Source: an uncultured bacterium
GTDB lineage: Bacteria; Cyanobacteriota; Vampirovibrionia; Gastranaerophilales; Gastranaerophilaceae
Assembly (NCBI GenBank): GCA_947428835.1
Contig: CANENE010000002.1
Span: forward strand, 142,901 to 206,900
DNA length: 64,000 nt
Direction of reading: 5' to 3'
Positions 1 to 9,421 of the stretch are shown piece after piece (position 1 is the stretch's first letter; each line of letters begins with the position of its first letter). The notes beneath the pieces are model-generated. The model saw only the letters and a list, made by a program, of their open reading frames with translations. It searched no databases and was not told where the DNA came from. Position numbers and translations under genes: made by a program.

Positions 1-396
1 ATTATTGATAAGCGCAGAGACAAGCACAATAGCGCAATTGCCTGCAATATTATAGGTGATGTTAAAGATAAAGTCTGCGTTATGTTTGATGATATCATAG
101 ATACAGCAGGAACTATCTGCGAAGCGGCAAGGATTTTGAAAGAAACAGGAGCAAAAGATGTTTATGTTTGCGCGGTTCATCCGGTTTTTTCGGGTCCTGC
201 TCTTGAAAGACTCGAACAATCACCTATTAAAGAGGTTATTGTGACAAATACAATTCCACTTAAAGATACTGTTATCCCTGAAAAAATCAAGCAAGTAAGT
301 GTTGCACCTTTGTTGGGTGAAGCAATTTCAAGAATACACGATGATAAATCCGTTTCAAGCTTATTTGGATTTGAAGTGGAATATAAAGCAAATTAA
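1..396 (+). CDS. prs: Ribose-phosphate pyrophosphokinase, C-terminal part
   Basis: This is the 3' end of a gene that enters from the left, open in frame 1 from the first base (IIDKRRDKHNSA). The enzyme makes phosphoribosyl pyrophosphate from ribose 5-phosphate and ATP in the cytoplasm, feeding purine, pyrimidine, His and Trp synthesis. The family's PRPP-binding loop is visible as DDIIDTAGT (about residues 30-38 of the visible part), preceded by the usual NIIGDV strand. The C-terminal tail SSLFGFEVEYKAN is also family-like. About 60% of the protein lies outside the window. The internal ATG at 82 is not the start, because the conserved sequence continues upstream of it. Confidence 0.96.
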   Translation: MIDKRRDKHNSAIACNIIGDVKDKVCVMFDDIIDTAGTICEAARILKETGAKDVYVCAVHPVFSGPALERLEQSPIKEVIVTNTIPLKDTVIPEKIKQVSVAPLLGEAISRIHDDKSVSSLFGFEVEYKAN

Positions 397-429
397 GGCA
401 AAATTAAGGAAGATTAAGGATTTTTATAG

Positions 430-1005
430 ATGAGTCAAATTGAAAAACAATTAGAAGCCTTAAAACAAGAGGCGAATAATTGTAAAAATTGTGAACTTTG
501 TAAAACAAGGACCAATATAGTTTTTTCTGACGGATGCTCAAATGCGCCTGTTATTTTTATAGGAGAAGCCCCGGGACAAAATGAAGATGAAACAGGTATT
601 CCTTTTATAGGACGCGCAGGACAGTTGCTTAGAAAATTTATGTTTGAAACCAACTTCAAAGATGGCGATTTTTATATTGCAAATACTTTGAAATGCCGCC
701 CTCCAAAAAACAGAAAACCAACAAAGGAAGAAAAAGCAGCTTGTTGTAATTTTCTTGAAAAACAAATAGAACTTATTAATCCAAAACTTATCGTCTTGGT
801 CGGTTCAACTGCTCTTGAAAGCTTTATTGATGACAAAAAATTAACCATCACAAAAGCAAGAGGAAAAATTTTTGAAAAAGACGGCAGAAAGTTTTTTCCA
901 ATATTCCATCCTTCCTATCTTTTAAGATATCATTCCTTGGAAGAAAATTCTCCAAGATACTTATTTAAAAAGGATCTTGAGACAATCAGAGCCATCATTA
1001 ATTAA
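430..1005 (+). CDS. Uracil-DNA glycosylase, family 4 (Fe-S type)
   Basis: This enzyme removes uracil from DNA as the first step of base excision repair. The 191-aa length is usual for family 4. Visible motifs are GEAPG followed by ED (residues 45-53), the active-site HPS near residues 160-162 (FHPSYLLR), and four cysteines suited to a [4Fe-4S] cluster: C18 and C21 at the N-terminus plus C89 and C105 or C106. It lies 33 bp after prs on the same strand and could be co-transcribed with it. The family-4 assignment rests on the cysteine pattern together with the GEAPG motif; family 1 UDG lacks these cysteines. Confidence 0.93.
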   Translation: MSQIEKQLEALKQEANNCKNCELCKTRTNIVFSDGCSNAPVIFIGEAPGQNEDETGIPFIGRAGQLLRKFMFETNFKDGDFYIANTLKCRPPKNRKPTKEEKAACCNFLEKQIELINPKLIVLVGSTALESFIDDKKLTITKARGKIFEKDGRKFFPIFHPSYLLRYHSLEENSPRYLFKKDLETIRAIIN

Positions 1006-1140
1006 ATATTTGCAATAAAAAATTTTTTTTATATAATTCATGTTGGCTTATTGACAAAAATTGAATAAACCTTGGTTATATTCATATTTATGTTAATATT
1101 TTATTAAGTGAACGTAGTTAGTATTAAAAGGATTAAATTT

Positions 1141-2835
1141 ATGGCTTTACCAAACGTAGCATATTTTTCGATGGAGATTGCAATTGATCAATCTTTATCT
1201 ACGTATTCAGGCGGTCTTGGATTTTTAGCAGGATCACACATGCAATCAGCAGGATATCTTCAAATGCCAATGGTTGGTGTTACAATGCTTTGGTCTTTTG
1301 GTTATTATGATCAAAGAATTGATGAAAACGGTAATGTTGAAGTTGCATACATAAGAAAACACTATGACTTTTTAACAGATATTAATGTTTCAACCAAAGT
1401 TCAAGTTTTTGGTGAAGATGTTACTGTTAAAGCATATAGAGTAGAACCCGGCTTATTTGGCACATGTCCTATTTATCTTCTTACAACTGATATTGAAGAA
1501 AATTCCGAATGGGCAAGAAAAATTTCTCATAAGCTATATGACGGCGATGAAAAAATCAGAATTGCGCAAGAAACTGTTCTTGGTATAGGCGGTGTCAGAG
1601 TTCTTCAAGCTGCAGGATATAACTATGACACAATTCACTTAAATGAAGGTCATGCTCTTCCTGCTGCATTTGAATTATTAAGACAATACAATGGTGACCT
1701 TAAGGCTGTTAAGAAAAAGACAGTATTTACAACTCACACCCCTGTTGCTGCAGGTAACGAAGTACACTGGGTAGACACATTACTCGAAGGCGGCTTCTTT
1801 GCAGGAGCTTCAAGAGAAACAGCTGTTCAATTAGGTGGCGAAAACTTCTCTTTAACCGTTGCTGCACTTAGAATGTCAAGAGTTGCAAACGCAGTTTCCC
1901 AGCTTCACGGGCTTGTTGCTAACAAAATGTGGGAATGGGTTGATGGCAGATGCCCAATCAGAGCTATTACAAATGCCGTAAATATCCACTACTGGCAAGA
2001 TGAAAGAATTGCAAAAGCAAAAACCGATGAAGAATTGCTTGCTGCAAAATATGAAATGAAAAAAGATTTATTCCAATACATTTCAGATAATCACGGCAAA
2101 CGCTTTGATCCCAATGTTCTTACAATTACCTGGGCAAGAAGATTTGCTGATTACAAACGTGCTTGGCTTATCTTAATGGATAAAGAAAGAATTGAAAAAC
2201 TTTTAAATGAAAACAAAGTTCAAATTATATTCGCAGGTAAATTCCATCCTGATGATACTATGGGTAAAGAAATGTTCAACAAGATTTTAAAACAATCTTA
2301 TTCTATGAAAAATGTTGTTGTACTTCCCGGATACGAATTGGCGCTATCTGCTAAACTTAAAAAAGGTTCAGATGTTTGGTTAAATACACCTCTTCGTCCA
2401 TTAGAAGCATCAGGTACATCAGGAATGAGCGCTAATATGAATGGTGCAGTTCACTTCTCAACTTATGACGGTTGGACAGTTGAAGGAACATTCCCCGGAA
2501 TTAACGGTTATACAATTGAATATCCGGGCTTAGATGATGATATTCCTTGGGAAGAAAGACACTGGAAAGATCATAAATGTATGATGGATACTTTAGAAAA
2601 TCAAATTATTCCTACATACTATGAAAACAAAAAAGAATGGGCTCGCTTGATGAGACAAGCAATGAGAACATCTGAAGCATATTTTAATTCAGACAGAATG
2701 GTTATAGAATACTTTAACAGAGTCTATAAACCAATCGCTCATGGCGGCGCCCAAGCAGGAGAAGATGAAGAAACAACATCTAAAGCAATTGAAACTCCAA
2801 ACCAGGATGCTTGGACATATTCAAATATTAAGTAG
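1141..2835 (+). CDS. Alpha-glucan phosphorylase-like (GT35) protein lacking the PLP lysine
   Basis: It belongs to the short archaeal/bacterial alpha-glucan phosphorylase group (TIGR02094-like). These enzymes normally release glucose 1-phosphate from glycogen-type glucans using pyridoxal phosphate. Family sequence is clear: YFSMEIA near the N-terminus, YSGGLGFLAG, FTTHTPVAAGNE, KGSDVWLNTP and EASGTSGM. The residue after SGM, a lysine that binds PLP in true phosphorylases, is Ser430 here. The start at 1141 is chosen because AAAAGG lies 9 bases upstream; a GTG at 1108 would add 11 unrelated residues. At 564 aa it is shorter than the 800-850 aa of classic phosphorylases. It may be an altered glucosyltransferase rather than a phosphorylase. 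Confidence 0.85.
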   Translation: MALPNVAYFSMEIAIDQSLSTYSGGLGFLAGSHMQSAGYLQMPMVGVTMLWSFGYYDQRIDENGNVEVAYIRKHYDFLTDINVSTKVQVFGEDVTVKAYRVEPGLFGTCPIYLLTTDIEENSEWARKISHKLYDGDEKIRIAQETVLGIGGVRVLQAAGYNYDTIHLNEGHALPAAFELLRQYNGDLKAVKKKTVFTTHTPVAAGNEVHWVDTLLEGGFFAGASRETAVQLGGENFSLTVAALRMSRVANAVSQLHGLVANKMWEWVDGRCPIRAITNAVNIHYWQDERIAKAKTDEELLAAKYEMKKDLFQYISDNHGKRFDPNVLTITWARRFADYKRAWLILMDKERIEKLLNENKVQIIFAGKFHPDDTMGKEMFNKILKQSYSMKNVVVLPGYELALSAKLKKGSDVWLNTPLRPLEASGTSGMSANMNGAVHFSTYDGWTVEGTFPGINGYTIEYPGLDDDIPWEERHWKDHKCMMDTLENQIIPTYYENKKEWARLMRQAMRTSEAYFNSDRMVIEYFNRVYKPIAHGGAQAGEDEETTSKAIETPNQDAWTYSNIK

Positions 2836-2853
2836 AAATTAAATTCTATAATA

Positions 2854-2885
2854 ATAGAGGCTGAAGAATGAACTTCAGCCTCTAT
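2854..2885. terminator. Bidirectional terminator between convergent genes
   Basis: A perfect 13-bp stem (2854-2866 with 2873-2885) with a 6-nt loop, AATGAA. It sits between the + strand phosphorylase-like gene and the stop codon of the minus-strand gene at 2889. The short T-run (GTTTT) on + makes it a moderate intrinsic terminator. Confidence 0.75.
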
Positions 2886-2888
2886 GTT

Positions 2889-4880
2889 TTATCCAATAGT
2901 TTGGTTCATTCTGCCGTTTTCGTATGCAATAAATATTTCGTATTTATCATTTCTAAGGTCGTGTTTGGTTCCGATTATTTGACCATCTTCATTTACACTA
3001 TATGTTGTTTCGGTTAATAAATTTCCATCTTTATCTTTCATAGTCTCCGAAGTAGGTGTACCATGGCTGAACAAAGTAAGAATTTTATTTCCGTTTGGAT
3101 ATTCATAACTTATCGATCTTCTTTCAGTTTTGCTTGAATCTTTATATTTTTCGACAAGATGAGTAATGTCGCTTCCATAGCTATGTTCTGCATAACTTAT
3201 CGGATTTCCGGTTGATGCGCAAATGCTTGTTTCAGTGCGCACTCTTCCTGTTTGGTCAAATGTTTGATCTGTTTGCAAGTCTGCCTTTTTGTCATTTATA
3301 ACTTTTGATACTATGTTTCCATTTGTATCGAAATTTGTTGTTGTTTCGATTTTTACACTATCATTTGTTGCATAGTATTCATAGTCTATTATGGTTTTAC
3401 TGTTGTCGCTGTTTGTGATGGTTTTATTTGTCATATGATTTTTTAAATCATAATGTTCGTTTATCGTGCTTCCGTCATCTTGTGTATAGGTATTGTCGTA
3501 GCCTGTTACATTGCCTTTTTCATCGTATGTGGCTTTCATATTATCAGGCAATTCAGTTTCATTTGTATTTGATATTTCGTTTTCAGTTGTTTCGGCTTGT
3601 GTAGTTTCAGTTGCTTCGGCTTGTGCAGTTTCAGTTATATCAGTTTGTTGAGCTGCATTGGTGGTATCTGCTTCTTGATTAGAATCGACAGATTCTTGTG
3701 TTTCTTGTCCTGGGATAATGATTTTTTGCCCCGGATGTATTACTTGTTTATTATAATCGGCATCAAATCCGTTTGCTTGTGCAAGTTCATCATATAATTT
3801 TTGTCCTTCGTCTGTATACAAGCTTACTCCGTAGGTATTATAGATAATTCTTGACATGCAGTCCATATTATCATCTTTGCTTGCATCCCAAGCGTCAACT
3901 TCAATATAGCTGTTGCCTTCTTCATCTGTTTTCAATTTATCGCCAAGAGCTTGGGTTTGAATGGTTCCTTTTGGATTTATTCCTTGCAAGGCTTCCATAC
4001 CTACTGCAGTAGCTATTTGCGCGCCTTGTGCAATTGTGTCTGCAAGTGTTTTATTGTCAGTTTTATTTCGTGAGGATGATACAACGGTATTGTTTTCAAG
4101 CATATTGCCGTTGGGGCCAAGTGTGATATATGTTGTTGTTTTACCGTTATCATCCGTTATATATTGGCTTCCGTCGCTTCCGTATTCTATAGTGTTTTCA
4201 CTTTTAAATGAACCATTCGCATTATAGCGGGTGTTTGTTTCTTTTTTTGTACTTCCGTCTTCATAGTATTCATATTTTGATTGTTTAGTTTCTGTTATTT
4301 CGCCATCAGCTCCATAGCATACGTAATCAGATGAAATTTTGTCGTTTTCATCGTATTCTATTCCGTGACTTTCTACAATATTTCCTTCGGAATCATATTT
4401 TTCTATAACGTTTCCATTTTTATCTTTTACAATTTTAAATCCATCTTCTTCTTCAGCATCATCAGGTGCCGTTTTTTTGCTTGTAATGGCATCATAAGCA
4501 TCTTGTGGCGTTTGTATGGTGTCATCATTTTTATCAATTTCTGTATCTTCGAGATATTTATTAAAATCTTCTTCTGAAATTGCGGTAAGTAAATCATTTT
4601 GAGACAAACCTTCTTCATTGTCAATTTGGGCAATCGCCAAAAGATAGTTATTCAGTTCGTCCGCCTCTTCATCAGAAAGATCTACTCCATATTTTTCGGA
4701 TAATTTTTTCCCGAATTCTTCAAACTTATTTTGATTGAGTACTTCATTGTCACCTGCCGTTTCTTCAAAAACATTTACAGGAGTTTCAATGCCGGTATTT
4801 TGCTTGTTATCTTCAGTTTTTTTGGGCTGCAAGAGCTCGTCTATTTTTCCTGCGCCTGTTACGTTTGTTACATCTGCCAT
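2889..4880 (-). CDS. Large acidic repeat protein with a LysM-like segment
   Basis: A 663-aa acidic, Asp/Glu/Thr-rich protein of unknown function. Residues about 145-265 and again about 455-655 hold repeats of the YDENGNV/YDSEGNI type with Y-D-G-S/T strands, resembling the beta-strand repeats of YwqK/MORN/RHS-like proteins. Between them (about 330-400) is a LysM-like stretch ending GQKIIIPG, which suggests peptidoglycan or glycan binding. A Thr/Gln/Ala-rich linker follows. No signal peptide is visible, so the export route is unclear. The start at 4880 (MADVTNV) is chosen because AAAAGG lies about 8 bases upstream; a GTG at 4889 is also in frame. Divergent from the next gene pair and probably monocistronic. 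Confidence 0.7.
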   Translation of the reverse strand: MADVTNVTGAGKIDELLQPKKTEDNKQNTGIETPVNVFEETAGDNEVLNQNKFEEFGKKLSEKYGVDLSDEEADELNNYLLAIAQIDNEEGLSQNDLLTAISEEDFNKYLEDTEIDKNDDTIQTPQDAYDAITSKKTAPDDAEEEDGFKIVKDKNGNVIEKYDSEGNIVESHGIEYDENDKISSDYVCYGADGEITETKQSKYEYYEDGSTKKETNTRYNANGSFKSENTIEYGSDGSQYITDDNGKTTTYITLGPNGNMLENNTVVSSSRNKTDNKTLADTIAQGAQIATAVGMEALQGINPKGTIQTQALGDKLKTDEEGNSYIEVDAWDASKDDNMDCMSRIIYNTYGVSLYTDEGQKLYDELAQANGFDADYNKQVIHPGQKIIIPGQETQESVDSNQEADTTNAAQQTDITETAQAEATETTQAETTENEISNTNETELPDNMKATYDEKGNVTGYDNTYTQDDGSTINEHYDLKNHMTNKTITNSDNSKTIIDYEYYATNDSVKIETTTNFDTNGNIVSKVINDKKADLQTDQTFDQTGRVRTETSICASTGNPISYAEHSYGSDITHLVEKYKDSSKTERRSISYEYPNGNKILTLFSHGTPTSETMKDKDGNLLTETTYSVNEDGQIIGTKHDLRNDKYEIFIAYENGRMNQTIG

Positions 4881-4979
4881 AATACACACCTTTTCTTTAT
4901 AAATTTGTCACCTATTTATGTTTACGACACTTACCCCCCCCTCTTTAATGTTATTGGATAAAAATTTACAAAAGTTAAT

Positions 4980-5008
4980 AAAAAAAGCTCTTACAAAAGT
5001 AAGAGCTT
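4980..5008 (-). terminator. Terminator of the minus-strand membrane gene
   Basis: On the minus strand a 10-bp stem (4999-5008 with 4985-4994, loop TTTT) is followed by a T-run at 4984-4979. It lies downstream of the gene ending at 5081. A second inverted repeat (CAAATACGG/CCGTATTTG) lies between 5015 and 5062. Confidence 0.75.
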
Positions 5009-5080
5009 AGGTAGCAAATACGGCATTATACTACTATAGACGTAAGTAACCCCGTATTTGTTTCAATATTATTTAAAAAT

Positions 5081-5686
5081 CTAAAGATTTTTTTCAAGTT
5101 GTTTTCTATAGATTAAAACAAGAGCTAAAATCCCAAAATATAAACCAAATTCCGAAATTTCTTCTATGATTGTGCTATGAAGGGTTTTTTCAGAAATCAA
5201 TTGTATGGCAACCAGCCCAAATGATGCAAAAAATGTCCAAAAAGGCAGTATTGTCGTTTTTAGAATTTCAAAAGTTTCAAGATAGACTTTTTTAATAATA
5301 AACCATAAAGCACTTAGTCCCAATGCAGCACCTACTATATAATTTACCAAAAAACCGTATTTATAATGCGACCATGGGTATGTATTATAAGGGTCTCCGG
5401 GCATCAGGCAAAATATAGTTCTTCCATAGCTAAGTTCTCTTAAAAACATGAAAACCACAACAATTGCAATTGCTTTAAAGAAGTTTTTGTATTTCTTTGC
5501 TTTGGTACATAAAACAAAAGAAGCTATCAAAGGTATAAGCTGAAAATTTTCAAGCAGGGTATTTTCGTAGATTTCATTCAGGTTGAAAATTTTCACATAT
5601 GCAATTGATAAAACTATTGCTAAAACAATAAACCAGTTTTCTTTATCTAAAGAAAAACTTATATTTTTAAAATTAATTCCAGTCAT
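5081..5686 (-). CDS. Unknown multi-pass membrane protein
   Basis: A 201-aa protein with about six hydrophobic segments, around residues 17-34, 48-60, 70-82, 110-128, 143-162 and 178-192. It is therefore an inner-membrane protein. A conserved-looking soluble patch, FLRELSYGRTIF followed by MPGDPYNTYPW, lies between the third and fourth segments. I do not recognise the family. It is transcribed divergently from the FlhA-domain gene at 5745, with a 58-bp shared intergenic region, and is followed by its own terminator, so it is probably monocistronic. Confidence 0.6.
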   Translation of the reverse strand: MTGINFKNISFSLDKENWFIVLAIVLSIAYVKIFNLNEIYENTLLENFQLIPLIASFVLCTKAKKYKNFFKAIAIVVVFMFLRELSYGRTIFCLMPGDPYNTYPWSHYKYGFLVNYIVGAALGLSALWFIIKKVYLETFEILKTTILPFWTFFASFGLVAIQLISEKTLHSTIIEEISEFGLYFGILALVLIYRKQLEKNL

Positions 5687-5744
5687 GGCTTAATTTTACC
5701 ATAAAAAACATTTAAAATAAATTTGCTTGTGATAGAATTATTTT

Positions 5745-7196
5745 ATGAATAAACAATTTAGGCAAGAATTTTCGATAAAACAAATACCAACTGATGATGT
5801 GGTTTTGCTTCAAAATACTCTTAATGCTATGTCTCAGCAGGATTGGGACTTGTATTCAATTTATGAGGCGGAACAAAATTCAAAAATAGTATACAACTGC
5901 ATCTTTGTAAAAGAAGTTGAAAACCGGGAAGTTGAAGATGACTTAATTGGTTTTAGAAGTGCTGTTGAAAAAATGCTTTATACAAAAGAAGAGCCGTATG
6001 AACTATGTCTTAATCTTCAAAAGAAAATCAGAGACAAAAAAGAGAAAATCGAACGTGTCAAAAAATTCCTTGAAAGTTCTAAAGACGAAGAAAGAGAATT
6101 TTTAAATGATGAAGTCAAAAAAGAAATTGATGAGTTAAACGATTTAAAGCGTGATTTGAGAGAGATTTTGGCTCCATCCAAGATGTCTGAATTTTTAGGT
6201 GAAGATAAGCTTTCAATCAGTCTTTCAAAAGAAAACTATTGCCTGTGCGACCCCAAGGAAGTTAAAAATCTTTTATCACAGATAGTAAAAGTCAGACAAG
6301 AGCTTACAAACCAATTGGGCTATATTATTCCAAAAGTTCAATTTATTGAAAATACACAGCTCGAAGAATTTGATTTTTCAATAAATGTCCATGGCGTTTC
6401 TTTGGTTAATGCAAAAGCATATCCAAACCATCTTATGTTTTTTGAAGATGAATTGAATATGACTTCGTATCCTAAAAATTCCCATAGAGTGAAAGATGCG
6501 CTTACAAAAAGAAAAATAGTTTGGATTGAAAAAGCAAATTGTGAAAACTATTGGACGCAAGGAATTGAGCCAAGTGAATATATAGCAAATTATCTTAGCT
6601 ATTTTGCAATTAAGCATGTTGAAGAAATATTTGACTATAACGATTTAAACCGACTTGTAGAATTTGTTGCAAACGAAAATTCATACCTTACAGATAGCAT
6701 AGTTGGCGATTATATAAGTATTTCAGAGCTTAAATATCTTTTGACTCAATTAATCAGAGAAAGAGTGAGCATTAAAGATATTATCTATATATTTGAAAAA
6801 CTTAATGATTTTTCAGATGATCCAAACAAAGCAGATTTGCTTGAAAAAATCAGAATTTCGCTATCAAGGCAAATTTCTCAAAATGTCGCAAATGAAAATA
6901 AAGAAATATTTGCTTATGAAATAGATGCAGAAACTATTGAACTTTTGCAAAAACAGGCAAATAATGATGAAGACAGCCACAGTATTAAAATTGATATATC
7001 CAAGTTTTCAAAGTTCAAAAAAATATTAAAAGAAACTAAGCAAGATATTATTTCAAATAATGCAATTCTTGTGGTTCCATCTGAATTCAGACAGGTTATT
7101 TTTGTGCTTGTATCTCAAATGTTTATGGATGTTGCGGTACTAAGCTATGAAGAAATCGGACTTGACTATAAGTTGAAAATTTTAGGAAAAATTTAA
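5745..7196 (+). CDS. Soluble protein with a FlhA/SctV C-terminal (FHIPEP) domain
   Basis: A 483-aa protein with three parts. Residues 1-57 look like a DUF4177-type small domain (QQDWDLYSIYEAE). Residues about 85-145 are a charged coiled coil. Residues about 170-483 match the cytosolic domain of FlhA/SctV export-gate proteins: LGYIIPKVQF, VHGVSLVNAKAYPNHLMF, VWIEKANCENYW, ISELKYLLTQLIRERVSI, LLEKIRISLSRQI and the C-terminal VLSYEEIG. In flagellar and type III secretion systems this domain forms a nonameric ring that receives chaperone-substrate complexes. The eight-helix membrane half is absent and no other export gene is nearby. Its role here is unknown; a stand-alone ring or scaffold is an inference. 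Confidence 0.78.
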   Translation: MNKQFRQEFSIKQIPTDDVVLLQNTLNAMSQQDWDLYSIYEAEQNSKIVYNCIFVKEVENREVEDDLIGFRSAVEKMLYTKEEPYELCLNLQKKIRDKKEKIERVKKFLESSKDEEREFLNDEVKKEIDELNDLKRDLREILAPSKMSEFLGEDKLSISLSKENYCLCDPKEVKNLLSQIVKVRQELTNQLGYIIPKVQFIENTQLEEFDFSINVHGVSLVNAKAYPNHLMFFEDELNMTSYPKNSHRVKDALTKRKIVWIEKANCENYWTQGIEPSEYIANYLSYFAIKHVEEIFDYNDLNRLVEFVANENSYLTDSIVGDYISISELKYLLTQLIRERVSIKDIIYIFEKLNDFSDDPNKADLLEKIRISLSRQISQNVANENKEIFAYEIDAETIELLQKQANNDEDSHSIKIDISKFSKFKKILKETKQDIISNNAILVVPSEFRQVIFVLVSQMFMDVAVLSYEEIGLDYKLKILGKI

Positions 7197-7202
7197 GCAA
7201 TA

Positions 7203-7228
7203 AAAAAGAGGCTATATAACCTCTTTTT
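7203..7228. terminator. Bidirectional terminator
   Basis: Stem AAAAAGAGG (7203-7211) with CCTCTTTTT (7220-7228) and an 8-nt loop. It serves the + gene ending at 7196 and clpP on the minus strand, whose stop codon lies within the right arm. Confidence 0.8.
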
Positions 7229-7835
7229 AGTCTTTTGTAATTATTTTATCAATCAAACCATAATCAAGCGCTTGTTTTGCTGTCATAAAGTTGTCTCTTT
7301 CGGTGTCTTTTCTTATAGTTTCAATTTTTTGACCTGTGTGCTCGGATAGTAAACTATTTAACATTGTTTTCATTCTTAAAATTTCTTTTGCTTCAATTTC
7401 AATATCAGTTGCTTGTCCTTTTGCTCCGCCCAGGGGTTGGTGAATCATTATTCTTGAATTTGGAAGCGCAAGTCTTTTGCCTTTTGTACCGCCTGAAAGA
7501 AGAAAAGCACCCATTGAAGCGGCATCGCCCAAGCAAATTGTTGAAACATCCGCTTTTATAAGTTTCATTGTATCATAAATTGCCATTCCGGCAGTTATAA
7601 CACCACCGGGGGAATTTATATAGAGCATTATGTCTTTTTCCGGATTTTCGCTGTCCAAAAGTAAAAGCTGTGCTACAATTGAATTTGCAACATCATCATC
7701 AATTTCAGAGCCTAAAAAGATAATCCTTTCTCTTAAAAGCCTTGAAAAAATATCAAAAGATCTTTCGCCCCTGCTTGATGCTTCAATTACAGTCGGGACA
7801 TAACTTAGAATTTTATATTCGTTTATTCCGTTCAT
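7227..7835 (-). CDS. clpP: ATP-dependent Clp protease proteolytic subunit
   Basis: This is the serine protease core of ClpXP/ClpAP, which degrades unfolded and tagged proteins in the cytoplasm. The full catalytic triad is present: Ser107 in GDAASMGAF, His132 in MIHQPLGG and Asp181 in ERDNFM. The 202-aa length is normal. GDAAS replaces the more usual GQAAS. The ribosome-binding site is AAGGAG, about 7 bases before the ATG at 7835. No clpX or tig lies beside it, so it is a single-gene unit in this window. Confidence 0.96.
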   Translation of the reverse strand: MNGINEYKILSYVPTVIEASSRGERSFDIFSRLLRERIIFLGSEIDDDVANSIVAQLLLLDSENPEKDIMLYINSPGGVITAGMAIYDTMKLIKADVSTICLGDAASMGAFLLSGGTKGKRLALPNSRIMIHQPLGGAKGQATDIEIEAKEILRMKTMLNSLLSEHTGQKIETIRKDTERDNFMTAKQALDYGLIDKIITKD

Positions 7836-7969
7836 TTTCTTCTCCTTAAGTTAATATTAATAAAGGTTTGTTAAAAATTCAAGAAAATTTTTTTCATTTA
7901 ATTTGTTTGTAGTAAAATAAGATAGGATGCTTTTCCCACTGGTTTATTAAGTTTTAAAGGATGAAACAG

Positions 7970-9343
7970 ATGTATAATGTTGCAATAGTTGGCGGAGGGC
8001 CGGCAGGGATTTTTACTGCTTTAGAAATCGTGAAATTAAAACCCGATTGGAAAGTGGTTTTAATTGAAAAAGGCAGCCGAATTGAAAAAAGAAAATGTTT
8101 AATAAGAGAAGGACTCAAACAATGTCCAAGTTGCAAAACATGCGGACTTCTTTGTGGATGGGGCGGCGCAGGTGCTTTCTCTGATGGTAAATTGACGCTT
8201 ACTCCTGAAGTTGGCGGTCACCTTGTAGATTATATGCCATATAGTGAAGTTGAAAATTTGATAGATTATTGCGATAATATTTATCTTGACCATGGTGCAA
8301 CCAAGACAGTATTTGGAACAAACAGAGAAGAATTTGCTGATATAGAACATGCTGCGACTTTGGCTGAACTTAAGCTTGTCCACTCTCCGGTTCGTCATCT
8401 TGGAACGGAAAAATCTCTTTCCGTATTGAAATCTATGCAGGACTATTTGTTTGATAAAATTGAAATTATAAATAATGAAAAAGTTGAAGAGCTGATAATA
8501 GAAAATAACACTATTAAAGGTTTTACGACAAATACCGGCAAAGAATATTTAGCAGATTATGTGGTAGTTGCTCCGGGGCGCGAAGGTGCTGATTGGCTAT
8601 CCCAACAGTTTTTGAAAAATAAAATTGAAATGGTAAATAATGCAGTAGATGTTGGTGTCAGAGTAGAACTTCCGGCACCTGTTATGGAACCTATAACATC
8701 TCGCCTTTATGAATCAAAATTAATCTATCATTCACCAACATTTGGCGATGAGGTTAGAACCTTCTGTATGAATCCAAACGGTGAAGTTGTAAATGAAAAT
8801 TATAATGGAATTTCAACTGTTAATGGTCATTCTTATGCTGACAAAAAGACCCCAAATACAAATTTTGCCCTTTTGGTGTCTAAAAAATTCACAGAACCGT
8901 TCCATGAACCGATTAAATATGGTCAGCATATAGCGTCTCTTGCAAATATGCTATCAGGTGGTATTTTAGTTCAAAGATTTGGCGATTTATTGGATGGCAG
9001 ACGTTCTACTCCGCAAAGAATTAAAGAATCAATCATCCAGCCGACACTTGAATGCGCAACACCAGGCGACTTAAGCCTTGTTCTTCCTTATAGACAGCTT
9101 CTAAGTATTATTGAAATGATTTATGCTCTTGATAAAATTGCCCCCGGTGTTGCTTCCAGATACACTCTTTTATACGGTATTGAAGTTAAATTCTATAGTG
9201 CAAGAGTGTTAATTTCGGATGAACTTGAAACATTAGGAGTAAAAAATCTATTTGCAATCGGAGATGGCGCAGGCGTAACCCGCGGCCTTATGCAGGCAAG
9301 TGCAAGTGGCGTCCATGCGGCAAGGGTTATTGCAAAAAGATAA
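7970..9343 (+). CDS. FAD-dependent oxidoreductase (COG2509-like)
   Basis: A 457-aa flavoprotein. The N-terminal Rossmann motif VGGGPAG lies at residues 7-13, and a C-terminal FAD-binding segment (FAIGDGAGVTRG) near residue 430. Between them is the family's Cys-rich patch (CPSCKTCGLLC) followed by GWGGAGAFSDGKLTL, as in COG2509 uncharacterised FAD-dependent dehydrogenases. The substrate is unknown. The start at 7970 is chosen because AAAGG (7956-7960) directly abuts an upstream ATG at 7961 and is correctly spaced (9 nt) from the ATG at 7970. It is followed by a strong terminator and stands alone. Confidence 0.85.
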   Translation: MYNVAIVGGGPAGIFTALEIVKLKPDWKVVLIEKGSRIEKRKCLIREGLKQCPSCKTCGLLCGWGGAGAFSDGKLTLTPEVGGHLVDYMPYSEVENLIDYCDNIYLDHGATKTVFGTNREEFADIEHAATLAELKLVHSPVRHLGTEKSLSVLKSMQDYLFDKIEIINNEKVEELIIENNTIKGFTTNTGKEYLADYVVVAPGREGADWLSQQFLKNKIEMVNNAVDVGVRVELPAPVMEPITSRLYESKLIYHSPTFGDEVRTFCMNPNGEVVNENYNGISTVNGHSYADKKTPNTNFALLVSKKFTEPFHEPIKYGQHIASLANMLSGGILVQRFGDLLDGRRSTPQRIKESIIQPTLECATPGDLSLVLPYRQLLSIIEMIYALDKIAPGVASRYTLLYGIEVKFYSARVLISDELETLGVKNLFAIGDGAGVTRGLMQASASGVHAARVIAKR

Positions 9344-9366
9344 AATAAACAGATAAATTAAAATTT

Positions 9367-9401
9367 AAAATGCCAAAATTATTTGATAATTTTGGCATTT
9401 T
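9367..9401. terminator. Strong bidirectional terminator
   Basis: A perfect 16-bp stem, AAAATGCCAAAATTAT (9367-9382) with its complement at 9386-9401, and a TTG loop. It lies between the FAD enzyme on + and the small gene ending at 9422 on minus. Confidence 0.85.
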
Positions 9402-9421
9402 AGTATTCTGTTTTATTATAT

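Noticed and set aside
4365-4633. Open frames opposite or within the large repeat protein
   Set aside because: Shadows of the real gene, with biased Phe/Ile or Lys/Met composition and no start signals.
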